This document shows, in pieces, positions 34,140-43,319 of a stretch of 64,000 nucleotides of DNA (position 1 is the first letter of the stretch; every line of letters begins with the position of its first letter). A model generated the notes under the pieces. It made no database searches. It saw nothing but the letters and a program-made list of their open reading frames with translations, and was not told the origin of the DNA. Location: NCBI RefSeq assembly GCF_000255655.1, contig NZ_JH636435.1:374209-438208 (forward strand), given 5' to 3'. Origin of the DNA: Schlesneria paludicola DSM 18645. Lineage in GTDB: Bacteria; Planctomycetota; Planctomycetia; Planctomycetales; Planctomycetaceae. Position numbers and translations under genes: made by a program.

Positions 34140-35321
34140 TCAGCTCTGCTTCACGTTAATTTTATGCCAACCGTTGAACTGGTAGCCTTTGTAGTTCCAA
34201 GGGCACTTTTCGGGCTGAACCTCTCCACTAGAATCCGTCGCACGCACGAGCAGGCTTGATGTTGTGGCGGTGACGGGGACATCGGCTGTCCAGAGAACCC
34301 AGCAGAAGTCTCGGACCGGGGACGTCACTTTTGCCGCTTTCCATGTCATTCCGCCATCGGCAGAGACATCGATTTGCTGCACCTTGCGTCCTTTGGTTCC
34401 ATTGGTCAGCGCAAAGCCTTTCACGTTCAAAGAATGACCGGCCACCGTCGCACCTGCCGCAGGCACACAAATCGCCGAATTCAACATGAACTCATAAATC
34501 GGCGTTGTCTTCGCGATCAGTTCGGCGTTCTCTTCAGGGACGACTTTGTAAACGTCGGCCACGAAGTGATTCGGTGAAGGGCGGTCAGCCACTGTGATCC
34601 TGTTCAACCACTTCACGCTACGAGCTCCGATGAAACCCGGAACAATTGTTCGCAAGGGGAATCCGTGATCGGGTGTAAGTGGCTTGCCATTCATACGTGT
34701 TGCAAGCAGACTCGCACCGGTTAACGATTCGTCCAGAGCCTTCTCAAGTGGGATCGAGCCACCGAAGGGAAACTTATTGTCCTTCTCGGTAACCTCGTCC
34801 TGTCCCTCGAACCAGACATGACGGGCCCCCGATTTGATGCCTGCCAGCTTCAACACGTCGACCAGACGAACGCCTTGCCATTCTGCGTTTCCGATGGCCC
34901 CTGCGTCCCATTGGACTCCACCGACTTTCTTAATCGCTGCGAATTCTGCGCGGCGGTTTCCCGCACAGGTAATCGTCGCCGTCGTCGTGGCGGCGGGGAA
35001 TCGTTCGAGGAGCTCCGCCAGCCTGAAGGTTAATGACCGCTCGACAAGCCCGTCGACTGTCAACGTGAGTTCTTTCGCGTCGAGCGACGGAACCGTTCCG
35101 TGACTGCGAACAAAGAACGAATTAACCGGTGTGATCCAGTTCTCAATCAACTTTGGCAGTGGTGGTTCGGCATTGAATGGAGTGATCTGGCGAGTGATCA
35201 GGTCCGCTACAGCTGGCGGCGCTTGCTGTGATCGGGCTGTGCGAGTCCCGATCGTCAGTGCCAGAATACCGATTGAGCCCTGACCGATAAACCTGCGGCG
35301 AGAAAGTTGACGGGACAACAT
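34140..35321 (-). CDS. Sulfite-oxidase-type molybdopterin oxidoreductase, Tat-exported
   Basis: A 393-residue exported molybdoenzyme. The start at 35321 has GAGGA upstream and gives a Tat signal, RRRFIGQG. The Moco-binding domain (about 55-265) carries the expected molybdenum ligand Cys119 in ATITCAGNRR, and the family's GFPLRTIVPGFIGARSVKWL block. The C-terminal part is the Ig-like dimerisation domain (RKVQQIDVSADGGMTW, CPWNYKGYQFNGWHKI). This is the layout of sulfite oxidase and SorA/YedY-related enzymes. Sulfite oxidation in the periplasm is the most likely role. It lies 110 bases downstream of the PQQ-propeller gene and is probably in its operon. Confidence 0.9.
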   Translation of the reverse strand: MLSRQLSRRRFIGQGSIGILALTIGTRTARSQQAPPAVADLITRQITPFNAEPPLPKLIENWITPVNSFFVRSHGTVPSLDAKELTLTVDGLVERSLTFRLAELLERFPAATTTATITCAGNRRAEFAAIKKVGGVQWDAGAIGNAEWQGVRLVDVLKLAGIKSGARHVWFEGQDEVTEKDNKFPFGGSIPLEKALDESLTGASLLATRMNGKPLTPDHGFPLRTIVPGFIGARSVKWLNRITVADRPSPNHFVADVYKVVPEENAELIAKTTPIYEFMLNSAICVPAAGATVAGHSLNVKGFALTNGTKGRKVQQIDVSADGGMTWKAAKVTSPVRDFCWVLWTADVPVTATTSSLLVRATDSSGEVQPEKCPWNYKGYQFNGWHKINVKQS

Positions 35322-35431
35322 GGGGTGATCCTCAAATGGGGCGAGCAACCGTTTTCCGATCGTGTAACGGATTCTCTCTGGTTGTGAAAGGCCTTGCAAC
35401 GTTGATGCACGGCTCAAGATCCTTCAAAGGC

Positions 35432-37024
35432 TTATTGTCCGATGCAAAAAATGTGATTCCTAGACCGGATGTAAATCCGCCCGTCGGCGATCGCGACGGT
35501 GTTGATCACGCTTTCGCCCATGTCGTTGATCGCCAGTGGCTCTTGAAAGTCGTCACCTGCTGCGAATACGACGACCTTACCGTTCTCGGCCGGAATATAA
35601 ATCTTGCCATCGCCATACACCGGGGCGCCCAAATACGTGCTGGTATTGTTGAATCGCTTACGCACGAAAAGTGGCTTGCCCTGCTCCGTTTCAAAGGCAC
35701 TCAGAAACCCATTGGATTTGACGAGGATCATTCGTCCGTCCGCAACGAGCGGTGACACCAGATGATCGACGGCCTTTGTCTTGTGTTTCCACAGGGTGTG
35801 CGATCGCGAGACATCTCCCACTCCGCCGCCCCGCACCGCCTGAATGGAGGCTTCTGTCTGCGATTCGGAATCGAATTTCTTCCAGTCAGTTTCGTTACCA
35901 CCGCGGTTCTGCACTTCGCTGGCAAGCAATCCGCCTTTGTTGGATGGGTCAAGGAACGCTTCGTCAATTTCGTCCCCTTCCAGAACTCCGTCGTTGTTCT
36001 TGTCTCCACGTGCGAACTTCGCCCAGAATGCGTCGGGGATGCCGTAGTCTTTGTCCTTACGGCTGTTGATGATCTCTTCACGAGTGATCTTGCCATCACC
36101 GTTTTCGTCTGCAGTCGCACGCCATTGATACGAGATCCCAAAACTTTCCACTGAGAGATAGACGATTCCATCTTTCGTTTGCGGAGTTGTCTTGATATTG
36201 CGGCAGAAGATTTCGGCCGCCCACTTGCGCTGCCCATTGGCGATGTCATAACCGATGAGTTTTCCCGTTCCCGCGACGACCAGCTCCGGTCCGTTGGGAG
36301 TCTCACAGACGATCGGATGCGAATAACTCACAGCGAAATCGGTGCGTTGATCGCGCCAAAGAATTTCGCCGGTCTTCTTGTCGAGGCAGTAGAGGGTCGG
36401 CGTCAGATCGTCGTCCTGGCAGAAAAACAAGCAGTCATTGTAGAGCACCGGAGACATACCGGGGCCCCAATCAAATACGAAGAATGGCTCGGGAACTTTC
36501 TGCTGCCAGACTTGCTCACCGGACCTGACATCCAGAGCGACCAGGCCGATTCTCGTGAAATAGATATAGACGCGTTCGTGGTCTGCTGCAGGCGTCGCCG
36601 AGGCATAGCTATTCGTGTGGTGAATCGTCGGAAGTCGCTTCTCGCCCGCGGAGTATTGTTTCTGCCACAAGTTGTCACCCGTCGCCGAATCGTAGCAAAA
36701 CACGTAAAACTGAGTTGGAAGCTCGGATGTCTCGCCGTTCGCAGGATCATTCTTCGGTTCTTGACCTGGTAGATATCGCATTGAAGTGACAAACAGTTTG
36801 CCGCCGACGATGGTAGCCGCACCGATTCCATCACCAATCTCTGCCGACCATTTCACGTTGTCGCTGTGCGAAAATGTCGTGGGCAGTTTTTGGGCCGCAC
36901 GATAGATCCCGGTGCAGTTTACTCCTCGCCATTGTGGCCAATCCTCGCCCAGCGAGTGCGCCGACAAGTAACAAGTCGAACTGACAACGATGAAGGCGGA
37001 GACGATTCGGAAGCACGCGGCCAT
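35432..37024 (-). CDS. PQQ-like beta-propeller protein with EF-hands
   Basis: A 530-residue exported protein. It begins with a signal peptide (AACFRIVSAFIVVSSTCYLSAHS), then DWPQWRGVNCTGIY, the planctomycete-typical opening of PQQ-binding-like propellers. Propeller blades carry W-type repeats such as YDSATGDNLWQKQ, DVRSGEQVWQQK, LDKKTGEILWRD and ANGQRKWAAE. Inserted at about 300-350 are two calcium-binding EF-hand loops, DENGDGKITREE and DKNNDGVLEGDE. No catalytic PQQ-dehydrogenase Asp was identified, so this may be a binding or scaffold protein rather than an enzyme. The start at 37024 has AGGA upstream. Confidence 0.88.
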   Translation of the reverse strand: MAACFRIVSAFIVVSSTCYLSAHSLGEDWPQWRGVNCTGIYRAAQKLPTTFSHSDNVKWSAEIGDGIGAATIVGGKLFVTSMRYLPGQEPKNDPANGETSELPTQFYVFCYDSATGDNLWQKQYSAGEKRLPTIHHTNSYASATPAADHERVYIYFTRIGLVALDVRSGEQVWQQKVPEPFFVFDWGPGMSPVLYNDCLFFCQDDDLTPTLYCLDKKTGEILWRDQRTDFAVSYSHPIVCETPNGPELVVAGTGKLIGYDIANGQRKWAAEIFCRNIKTTPQTKDGIVYLSVESFGISYQWRATADENGDGKITREEIINSRKDKDYGIPDAFWAKFARGDKNNDGVLEGDEIDEAFLDPSNKGGLLASEVQNRGGNETDWKKFDSESQTEASIQAVRGGGVGDVSRSHTLWKHKTKAVDHLVSPLVADGRMILVKSNGFLSAFETEQGKPLFVRKRFNNTSTYLGAPVYGDGKIYIPAENGKVVVFAAGDDFQEPLAINDMGESVINTVAIADGRIYIRSRNHIFCIGQ

Positions 37025-37194
37025 CTGAGAGTATCCTGTGGTAGTCGAGAAGGGTGCGGCAATTGATTGGTCTGCGTCAATCGGTGTATCCTGTCCCGAG
37101 GCAAGTTCCACGATCACAGATCCGGCTCGTTGAAATCAAGCGTACAGGCTCACCAGCACCGCATCGGTTCACTCAAATCAGGGGAACAGACACC

Positions 37195-37263
37195 ATGTTC
37201 TTCAAGAAGCCATCGCGTTTTTTGAATCCGTGCAGCGTTGGTCCTCGTCTTTTCACAGACTGA
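37195..37263 (+). CDS. Short dispersed element, copy C (22-codon FLNPC ORF)
   Basis: An ATG at 37195, after AGGGGAA, opens a 22-codon frame, MFFKKPSRFLNPCSVGPRLF then Thr-Asp and stop. The GCGTTTTT-T-GAATCCGTGC core is almost identical to copy A at 20204-20266, and the peptide shares FLN with copies A and B. It lies about 90 bases before the FAD oxidoreductase gene in the 37025-37352 gap. Coding status is uncertain, but the conservation across copies is real. Confidence 0.42.
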   Translation: MFFKKPSRFLNPCSVGPRLFTD

Positions 37264-37352
37264 GACACGGGGCGTCGTTTCCTGATGATTGCACCGCGTG
37301 TCAGCCTGCTGCACTTGGCCGCGTCACAATTCAATCGGAAAGTGTTGTACCA

Positions 37353-39065
37353 ATGAGAAGGCGTGATTTTCTCCATCTGACGGTCTGCGGCGCTGCAGCA
37401 GGTTCGACGCTCTTTCTACCTCGCTTTACGCGTGCCGCAGTGGATGCGTCGGCAACTGGCCAAGGTCGATTCGATGTCGTGATTGCTGGCGGTGGACTTG
37501 GGGGTGTCGCCGCGGCGTTGTCCGCACTGCGTTCTGGATTAAAGGTATTGATGACGGAAGAGACCGACTGGATCGGCGGGCAACTGACACAACAGGGAGT
37601 TCCTCCAGACGAGCATGAATGGATCGAATCATACGGCAGCACGAGATGGTACCGTGAGCTGCGACGCGACATTCGCGAATACTATCGTCGCTATTATCCG
37701 CTCACAGAAGAAGCCCGCGCACGTTGGAACTTGAACCCGGGAAGTGGCGGCGTTTCTCGACTTTGTCATGAACCGCGAGTGTGTCTCGCGGTACTGGAAA
37801 GCTGGCTCGCGCCGTTCATCGCAACGAGACGACTTTCTTTGCTGCTGGAACACCAGGTCGTCGCAGCAGACATCGAGCATGACCAAGTGCGAGGCGTCAC
37901 CGTTCGCAGCCTTAGATCGGGCGCGAAACGGGAAGTCGAAGCAGCGTACTTCATTGATGCGACAGAGTTGGGGGACCTGCTGCCGCTCACAAAGACAGAG
38001 TTCGTCACCGGGTGCGAGGGCAGGGCGGCGACTGGCGAGCGACACATGCCAGAGAAGGCTGATCCGGCAAACCAGCAAGCGTTTACGGTTTGTTTCGCCA
38101 TGGACTATGTACCGGATTCGGACAACACCATCGAGAAACCGAAGGAGTACAACTTCTGGCGTGATTATGTGCCACCACTGACGCCGCCGTGGAGCGGCAA
38201 ATTGCTGGATCTGGGCAGCAGCCATCCACACCACCTGAAGCCGCGTCGTTTTGCATTTGATCCGACTGGCGCAACGAAAAGTGATCAACCGAATCTTTGG
38301 CGTTATCGGCGGATTGCCAGCAAAGACAACTTCCAGATAGGAACATATGCGGGTGATATCACACTCGTCAATTGGCCACAGAACGACTATCTGCTCGGCA
38401 ATCTCATCGGGGTCAGTGACGACGATCGCCTCGCTCATATTGCTCGCGCAAAGCAACTCAGCCTGTCATTGCTGTATTGGCTGCAAACGGAAGCGCCCCG
38501 TTCCGATGGCAAGACCGGGTGGCGCGAACTTCGCCTACGTGGTGATGTGCTTGGTACGGAAGACGGTTTGGCGAAATATCCCTACATTCGTGAAGCTCGG
38601 CGAATCCAGGCCGTCACAACGATTGTCGAACAGGATTGCGGGGTCGAAGCTCGAGCCCTCGCAATCGGCCAGGCCGAGTCGGACGTGATCGCGAAGGCAT
38701 ACCCGGACTCCGTCGGTATTGGCAGCTACCGGATCGACTTGCACCCCACAACGACAGGCGACAACTACATCGATTTCGCATCACTGCCATTTCAGATTCC
38801 ACTAGGCTCGCTGGTGCCGGTCCGCGTCGAGAACCTGATCCCCGCATGTAAGAATATCGGCACCACACACGTCACGAACGGCGGGTATCGCTTACATCCG
38901 GTTGAATGGAACATTGGCGAATCGGCAGGTCTACTGATCGCATTTGCGAAGTCGAGAAACACGACCCCTCGGGCCGTGCATGCCAGCGTTGAATTGAGAT
39001 CGGCATTCCAAGAGCGACTGCGAGCACAAGGTGTCGAAATTCAATGGCCGAAAGGTCCGTTTTGA
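37353..39065 (+). CDS. FAD-dependent oxidoreductase, Tat-exported
   Basis: A 570-residue exported flavoprotein. The start at 37353 gives MRRRDFLHLT, a twin-arginine signal. The dinucleotide motif is DVVIAGGGLGGVAAALSALRSG (about 41-62), followed by TEETDWIGGQLTQQGV, characteristic of the FAD-dependent proteins often annotated as xanthan lyase or FAD_oxidored domain. Later blocks such as YFIDATELGDLLPL and the C-terminal ENLIPACKNIGTTHVTNGGYRLHPVEWNIGESAG fit the same family. The substrate is unknown; a role in sugar or alpha-hydroxy-acid oxidation is a guess. It converges on the TssBC-like gene. Confidence 0.88.
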   Translation: MRRRDFLHLTVCGAAAGSTLFLPRFTRAAVDASATGQGRFDVVIAGGGLGGVAAALSALRSGLKVLMTEETDWIGGQLTQQGVPPDEHEWIESYGSTRWYRELRRDIREYYRRYYPLTEEARARWNLNPGSGGVSRLCHEPRVCLAVLESWLAPFIATRRLSLLLEHQVVAADIEHDQVRGVTVRSLRSGAKREVEAAYFIDATELGDLLPLTKTEFVTGCEGRAATGERHMPEKADPANQQAFTVCFAMDYVPDSDNTIEKPKEYNFWRDYVPPLTPPWSGKLLDLGSSHPHHLKPRRFAFDPTGATKSDQPNLWRYRRIASKDNFQIGTYAGDITLVNWPQNDYLLGNLIGVSDDDRLAHIARAKQLSLSLLYWLQTEAPRSDGKTGWRELRLRGDVLGTEDGLAKYPYIREARRIQAVTTIVEQDCGVEARALAIGQAESDVIAKAYPDSVGIGSYRIDLHPTTTGDNYIDFASLPFQIPLGSLVPVRVENLIPACKNIGTTHVTNGGYRLHPVEWNIGESAGLLIAFAKSRNTTPRAVHASVELRSAFQERLRAQGVEIQWPKGPF

Positions 39066-39135
39066 GCGGTGCCCCGCTGTGACGTCCGGCCACCACCGGG
39101 AATTCCCGCGGTGTCCGGACGCTCGGTACCGGGCC

Positions 39136-40701
39136 TCAAGACCAAGGGCCCGCAAGTGGTGCAGCAGGGACGGCGATGGACTGGAATCGGACGAATCGAA
39201 CGGCATTCCGATCTTTCCAACTCAGAATCGGCATGAGCCCTCGTTGCAGCATGGCATCTGCTGCACGTTCACCCAATGCGAACTCGGCACAGGGTTGAAG
39301 TTTGACCTCACCATCATCGCGATAGGTGTATGCAGGCAGATCTCCCACATCAGTCTGGAGTGGCAATTGCATCCCCCAACCATCTGCCGCGAACTCCTGC
39401 GCGATCAACTCGGCACAGAGATAGGCGGGGTTGCCCCATAAGAACGCCTCGTGACATCGGTCCGGCGAGAATTCTTCGAACGCAAACCCTTCAACTTCGT
39501 CGGTTTCGCGACCATAAGGCATTCGCAGTAGAACACGCGGCAATGCGAGCCCCACCCAAGCCGCCGCGGATGAGCGACGAATCGCTTGCCAACGATCGGA
39601 AAGCTCAGCGTCCAGCGGCTGCCATCCAGATGGATCTGAAGCGTCGGAGAGCTGCGGGCATCCCAGAAGGCTGCTTGCGGCTCCGGTGATGAGTGGCGTT
39701 TGAATTCGTTCTGCCGTTGCGGCCAGCGCCCCAAGCAATGCGAAATCATTCGGCCGTGCGGCGATCGTAAAGTCTCCAATTATCACCCCCCAAGGCACGG
39801 CGCCGACGCCTTGGTTCGAATCGCCAACTAACCGCCGAAAGAGGTCCCACTTTCCAAGTTGGTCGTCATCCTTAGGAATGTCTGCGAGCAGTTCGTCATA
39901 GGCGACATCTAACAGGTGCACTTGAATTGCCCCGTCATCCTCGATGTTTGACACGAGACTCTGCAACGACCTCCAGGACGCTTCGAGCGACTGGAACGAA
40001 GGGGAATGCAAGACTTTTCGCAATTCGTCGCCGATCGCCTTGTCGATAGCGGATAGATACACGCCCTGTTGCGGATCGGCCTTGGGAACGATGTATGGCG
40101 CCACGGCTTGTTCGATCAACTGATGAACGCCAAGGGGCTCGGAAATTGGGGCCGGTGCTTTGCCAGACATTGAGCTCCCCGGTGAAGGCTGCCCTAAAAG
40201 TCGCTCAAGCAGGGTGGCGTCATCTTCCATCGGCCCCGATGGCGAGGCCGATGGGGCATCGACAGTCGGCTGGGCGGACAACGCATTTGCCAGCAGACCT
40301 TGCCTGAGTTCGGCGGCAGCTTGGCTGAATGTTGCGGAGTTCGTCAGCTTTTGGCGCAGATCCATGAGAGCCCGAACGGACGGCAACCTTTGCAACAACC
40401 GTTCGGGACGAAAGTCATCCAATTCACGGATCTCGAAATCCTGGTTCGTCGTAGCGCTTACACCATCCGCAAGTGACACACGGGGCGCAAGACGCTGCAG
40501 GACTTCGTCAAAGCGGTCGATGTCGATCCGGATCACGGGCCGTTGTCGTAATGCATGCTGCGGCTGTGATCCCGTGACGGAGCCGTTTCCAGAGAAATTT
40601 CCAAGAACCAAAACCTTCAGCGGCGCATCGTCGTCTCGCGGACGGTCTGATTGAACCTGCGGGCTTGCAAACGAAAATCCGAATTCCATCCGTGCCGACA
40701 T
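39136..40701 (-). CDS. Type VI sheath-like protein (TssB-TssC in one chain)
   Basis: A 521-residue soluble protein. The N-terminal part (about 28-130) has PLKVLVLGNFSG, RPVIRIDIDRFDEVLQRLAP and FEIRELDDFRPERLLQRLPS followed by LMDLRQKL. This matches TssB (VipA/ImpB) sheath small subunits. A Pro/Ser-rich linker follows, then from about residue 190 a TssC (VipB/EvpB) large-subunit-like region: LRKVLHSPSFQSLEASWRSL, then VPWGVIIGDFTI, the FEEFSPDRCHEAFLWGNPAYL block and a Trp/Arg-rich C terminus. In canonical T6SS these are two proteins of a contractile sheath. No other T6SS gene (TssK, ClpV, Hcp, VgrG) is in the window, so this is an orphan, single-chain form. Confidence 0.82.
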   Translation of the reverse strand: MSARMEFGFSFASPQVQSDRPRDDDAPLKVLVLGNFSGNGSVTGSQPQHALRQRPVIRIDIDRFDEVLQRLAPRVSLADGVSATTNQDFEIRELDDFRPERLLQRLPSVRALMDLRQKLTNSATFSQAAAELRQGLLANALSAQPTVDAPSASPSGPMEDDATLLERLLGQPSPGSSMSGKAPAPISEPLGVHQLIEQAVAPYIVPKADPQQGVYLSAIDKAIGDELRKVLHSPSFQSLEASWRSLQSLVSNIEDDGAIQVHLLDVAYDELLADIPKDDDQLGKWDLFRRLVGDSNQGVGAVPWGVIIGDFTIAARPNDFALLGALAATAERIQTPLITGAASSLLGCPQLSDASDPSGWQPLDAELSDRWQAIRRSSAAAWVGLALPRVLLRMPYGRETDEVEGFAFEEFSPDRCHEAFLWGNPAYLCAELIAQEFAADGWGMQLPLQTDVGDLPAYTYRDDGEVKLQPCAEFALGERAADAMLQRGLMPILSWKDRNAVRFVRFQSIAVPAAPLAGPWS

Positions 40702-41011
40702 AGGATCTCACTTTCTAAGCTGAGTCAAGATGGTGATTGCGAAGCGTTCACGATTGTACTCGGATTCCGCACAACATACTGCTCACGACGATACGGCCAC
40801 GGACAATCAAGTCCTACGCTTTTAGTCCGTCGAGGCATCCGCATCTCGCCTCGAAACGAACCCCAGCGGCTGTCGCTGTGCGGTACCAACAAACTGTGTG
40901 AGCAATTGAATCTCATTCGACACACAGTCCTTGGAGATTCATTCATGCCATACGACAGATCACTCGCGTGCCAGCTTGTGCGAGAAGCATTGCCCAATCA
41001 TGTGAGGAGTG
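40702..41011. other. Intergenic, nothing recognised
   Basis: This 310-base gap separates the TssBC-like gene from the end of the SulP gene. It carries no supported gene or terminator-like hairpin. Confidence 0.45.
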
Positions 41012-42964
41012 TCAAAACTGATCGGGATTGACGACATCGACCGTTTCAACGCAGATTGTGACATGATGTTCGTTCAAGATGTCGCGACGAAGGTAGTCGA
41101 GCATCGAGTCGGAGACGGCGCGGGTCACGACGACTTCGATTCTTACAAGGGACGAATTCGGTTCGAAGCTGGTTGAGAGGTGTCGGCGGCCAGCGCCCTG
41201 GCAAGGAATTAATGTATAGCCGGACGCCCCCAGGCGAACGAATTCTGTCACGAGTTGCTCCTGCAGACCAACGTCGGCAACAATTGTCAGACGGCGCATC
41301 GCAACCAATCCACGTTTGCGCGTGGAAAACTCGTGTTCACTGAGTTGGCGATGCAGATCCAGTCCAGTGATCGTCAGGTTTAAGCCTTCCTGTTCGAAGT
41401 CTCGCTGCATCTGCAGCAGTTTTTCCATCACGCTGCTGTCGACCAGTTTCGTTTCGGACAGGTCGATCACCAGGTTATTCCGTCGCAACAAACCGATTTC
41501 TTCGAGCTGACGCTTGAACGGAATCCAGTTGCTGAAAACAGCAGAGCCGTACGCACGAACAAGGTACGTATTTTCACCCGTCTGCTCGACATCCAGGTAC
41601 TGCTTGAAAAGGGACTTGATGGGCACACCGTTGATCAGGTGCACGGTAAATTTCACTGCGATTCCGATCACAATTCCGATCAGAAGATCGGTCGCCAACA
41701 CGCCGACAAGAGTACAGGCAAAAATCAGAAGCTGTTCTTTGCCGATGTGGTAGACGTGCAAGAACTCGCGCGGGTGAGCAAGGCGGAATCCCGTGTAGAC
41801 AAGCATTGCCGCCAAGGCCGCCAGCGGAATCTGATGAATCAAACCGGGTACAAATGCGACGAACGCCAGCAGGAACAATCCGTGCCACATATCGGCGAAG
41901 CGCGTGCGAGCGCCATTGTCGATGTTCGCCTTGCTACGCACGATCTCGGAAATCATAGGTAGGCCGCCGATCGAAGCGGCCACCGTATTCGCGATGCCAA
42001 CGGCCAATACGTCACGGTTGAAATTGGTCTTTCGCTTCCACGGATCAAGCAGGTCGATCGCCTTGGCGCTAAGCAACGATTCCAGGCTGCCGATCAACGC
42101 AAACAAGGCGACCCATTTCCAGGCCGCCGGATACTTTAGAGCCGTGAAATCGGGATGCGCCATCGCAGCGATCAGATTCTTGGGCACATTCACCAGAAAA
42201 CGTTCACCCAGTTTGAATTCATGACCTGCCAGTGAGTACGTGTGGTCGTGCGAAAGATCGAAATACTGCCCCAGCGGGATCGCCACAAGAATCACGACCA
42301 ACTGCGGCGGGATGCGGCGAATGTTTTTATTTTTGATCAGTGGCCAGCCAAAGAGAATTGCCAAACTGACCAGACCAATGACGGCGACTTCGGGGTTCAT
42401 TCCCAAGATTGACTCGGGCACCTTGGCGAGAAGATGGAGCGGCTCACCCGTGACTCCCATCACACCGAGAACGATGTGAATCTGTTTTGAAATAATGATG
42501 ACGCCGATCGCCGCCAGCATCCCGTGAACGGTTGAGCTTGGGAAAAATTCGCCCAAAAACCCCAGCCGAAACGCTCCAAATGCAATCTGAATGATGCCGG
42601 CAACAAAGCCAACCGCCAATGCCATTTGGTAGGCACGTGTCGCCGCATCTGGATCGTCACCGAGAATTGCTTTGAAATCGGTAACGGCTCCCAGCACGAT
42701 GACGATTAGGCCGGCAGCAGGCCCTTTGATTGTCAATTCCGAATTGCTGATCAACGATGTGATGATCGCGCCGACGATCGCGGTGAAGACTCCAGCAATC
42801 GCCGGGAATCCGCTCGCGAGAGAGATCCCCAAACAAAGCGGCAACGCAATCAGAAATACCAGGAATCCAGACAACAGGTCATTGGAGAGATAACGCTTGA
42901 ATCCACGCACATCGCCGCGCGGAACCTCCGCCTCGGTGAGGCTCTGTTGAGTGGCCTGGGGCAT
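41012..42964 (-). CDS. SulP anion transporter with STAS and PII-like C-terminal domains
   Basis: A 650-residue inner-membrane transporter. The SulP core runs from about residue 20 to 430, opening with YLSNDLLSGFLVFLIALPLCLGISLASG and with many membrane segments. A STAS domain (about 465-555) has NLVIDLSETKLVDSSVMEKLL. The last 95 residues are different: MRRLTIVADVGLQEQLVTEF, LGASGYTLIPCQGAGRR, and VRIEVVVTRAVSDSMLDYL. This is the layout of PII-like (SbtB/CutA-PII) regulatory domains, with the GASGYT strand and basic GxGRR T-loop-like region. SulP members carry sulfate or bicarbonate; PII-like proteins control bicarbonate uptake in known systems. The start at 42964 has only a distant AAAGG; a GTG at 43027 is possible. 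Confidence 0.85.
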   Translation of the reverse strand: MPQATQQSLTEAEVPRGDVRGFKRYLSNDLLSGFLVFLIALPLCLGISLASGFPAIAGVFTAIVGAIITSLISNSELTIKGPAAGLIVIVLGAVTDFKAILGDDPDAATRAYQMALAVGFVAGIIQIAFGAFRLGFLGEFFPSSTVHGMLAAIGVIIISKQIHIVLGVMGVTGEPLHLLAKVPESILGMNPEVAVIGLVSLAILFGWPLIKNKNIRRIPPQLVVILVAIPLGQYFDLSHDHTYSLAGHEFKLGERFLVNVPKNLIAAMAHPDFTALKYPAAWKWVALFALIGSLESLLSAKAIDLLDPWKRKTNFNRDVLAVGIANTVAASIGGLPMISEIVRSKANIDNGARTRFADMWHGLFLLAFVAFVPGLIHQIPLAALAAMLVYTGFRLAHPREFLHVYHIGKEQLLIFACTLVGVLATDLLIGIVIGIAVKFTVHLINGVPIKSLFKQYLDVEQTGENTYLVRAYGSAVFSNWIPFKRQLEEIGLLRRNNLVIDLSETKLVDSSVMEKLLQMQRDFEQEGLNLTITGLDLHRQLSEHEFSTRKRGLVAMRRLTIVADVGLQEQLVTEFVRLGASGYTLIPCQGAGRRHLSTSFEPNSSLVRIEVVVTRAVSDSMLDYLRRDILNEHHVTICVETVDVVNPDQF

Positions 42965-43319
42965 TCTTAAAGAGCCTTTTGCTATGTCTCTATCACGGAG
43001 GTACTTATCACGAACCTCATTGTACACGAAAACAGGGAACGGCTCTCGTCAAGACCGCAGAGCCTCCAGGAATCGTGCAGAAGATCTGCTCGCGCTTCTC
43101 AGAATTGCCACGTGGCGAGCTGAGAAGCCAAGTGAATTTAGGGGATTTCTAAGAAATATCGACCGTCAGCAACCGAAAACCACAGTTTCGTCGTGCGGGC
43201 GTCATTAATAAGAATCACGCTGATGATGCCAGCTTGGCGAGAAGATGTCGCGGTGAAATGAGACTGACAGCAGTATGTCGTGGCGGGGGCGAAAAGACTC
43301 TATTCGCTTGAAATCAATT
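42965..43319. other. Intergenic, nothing recognised
   Basis: This 355-base region contains the SulP promoter region and the end of the next leftward gene. No motif was seen. Confidence 0.4.
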
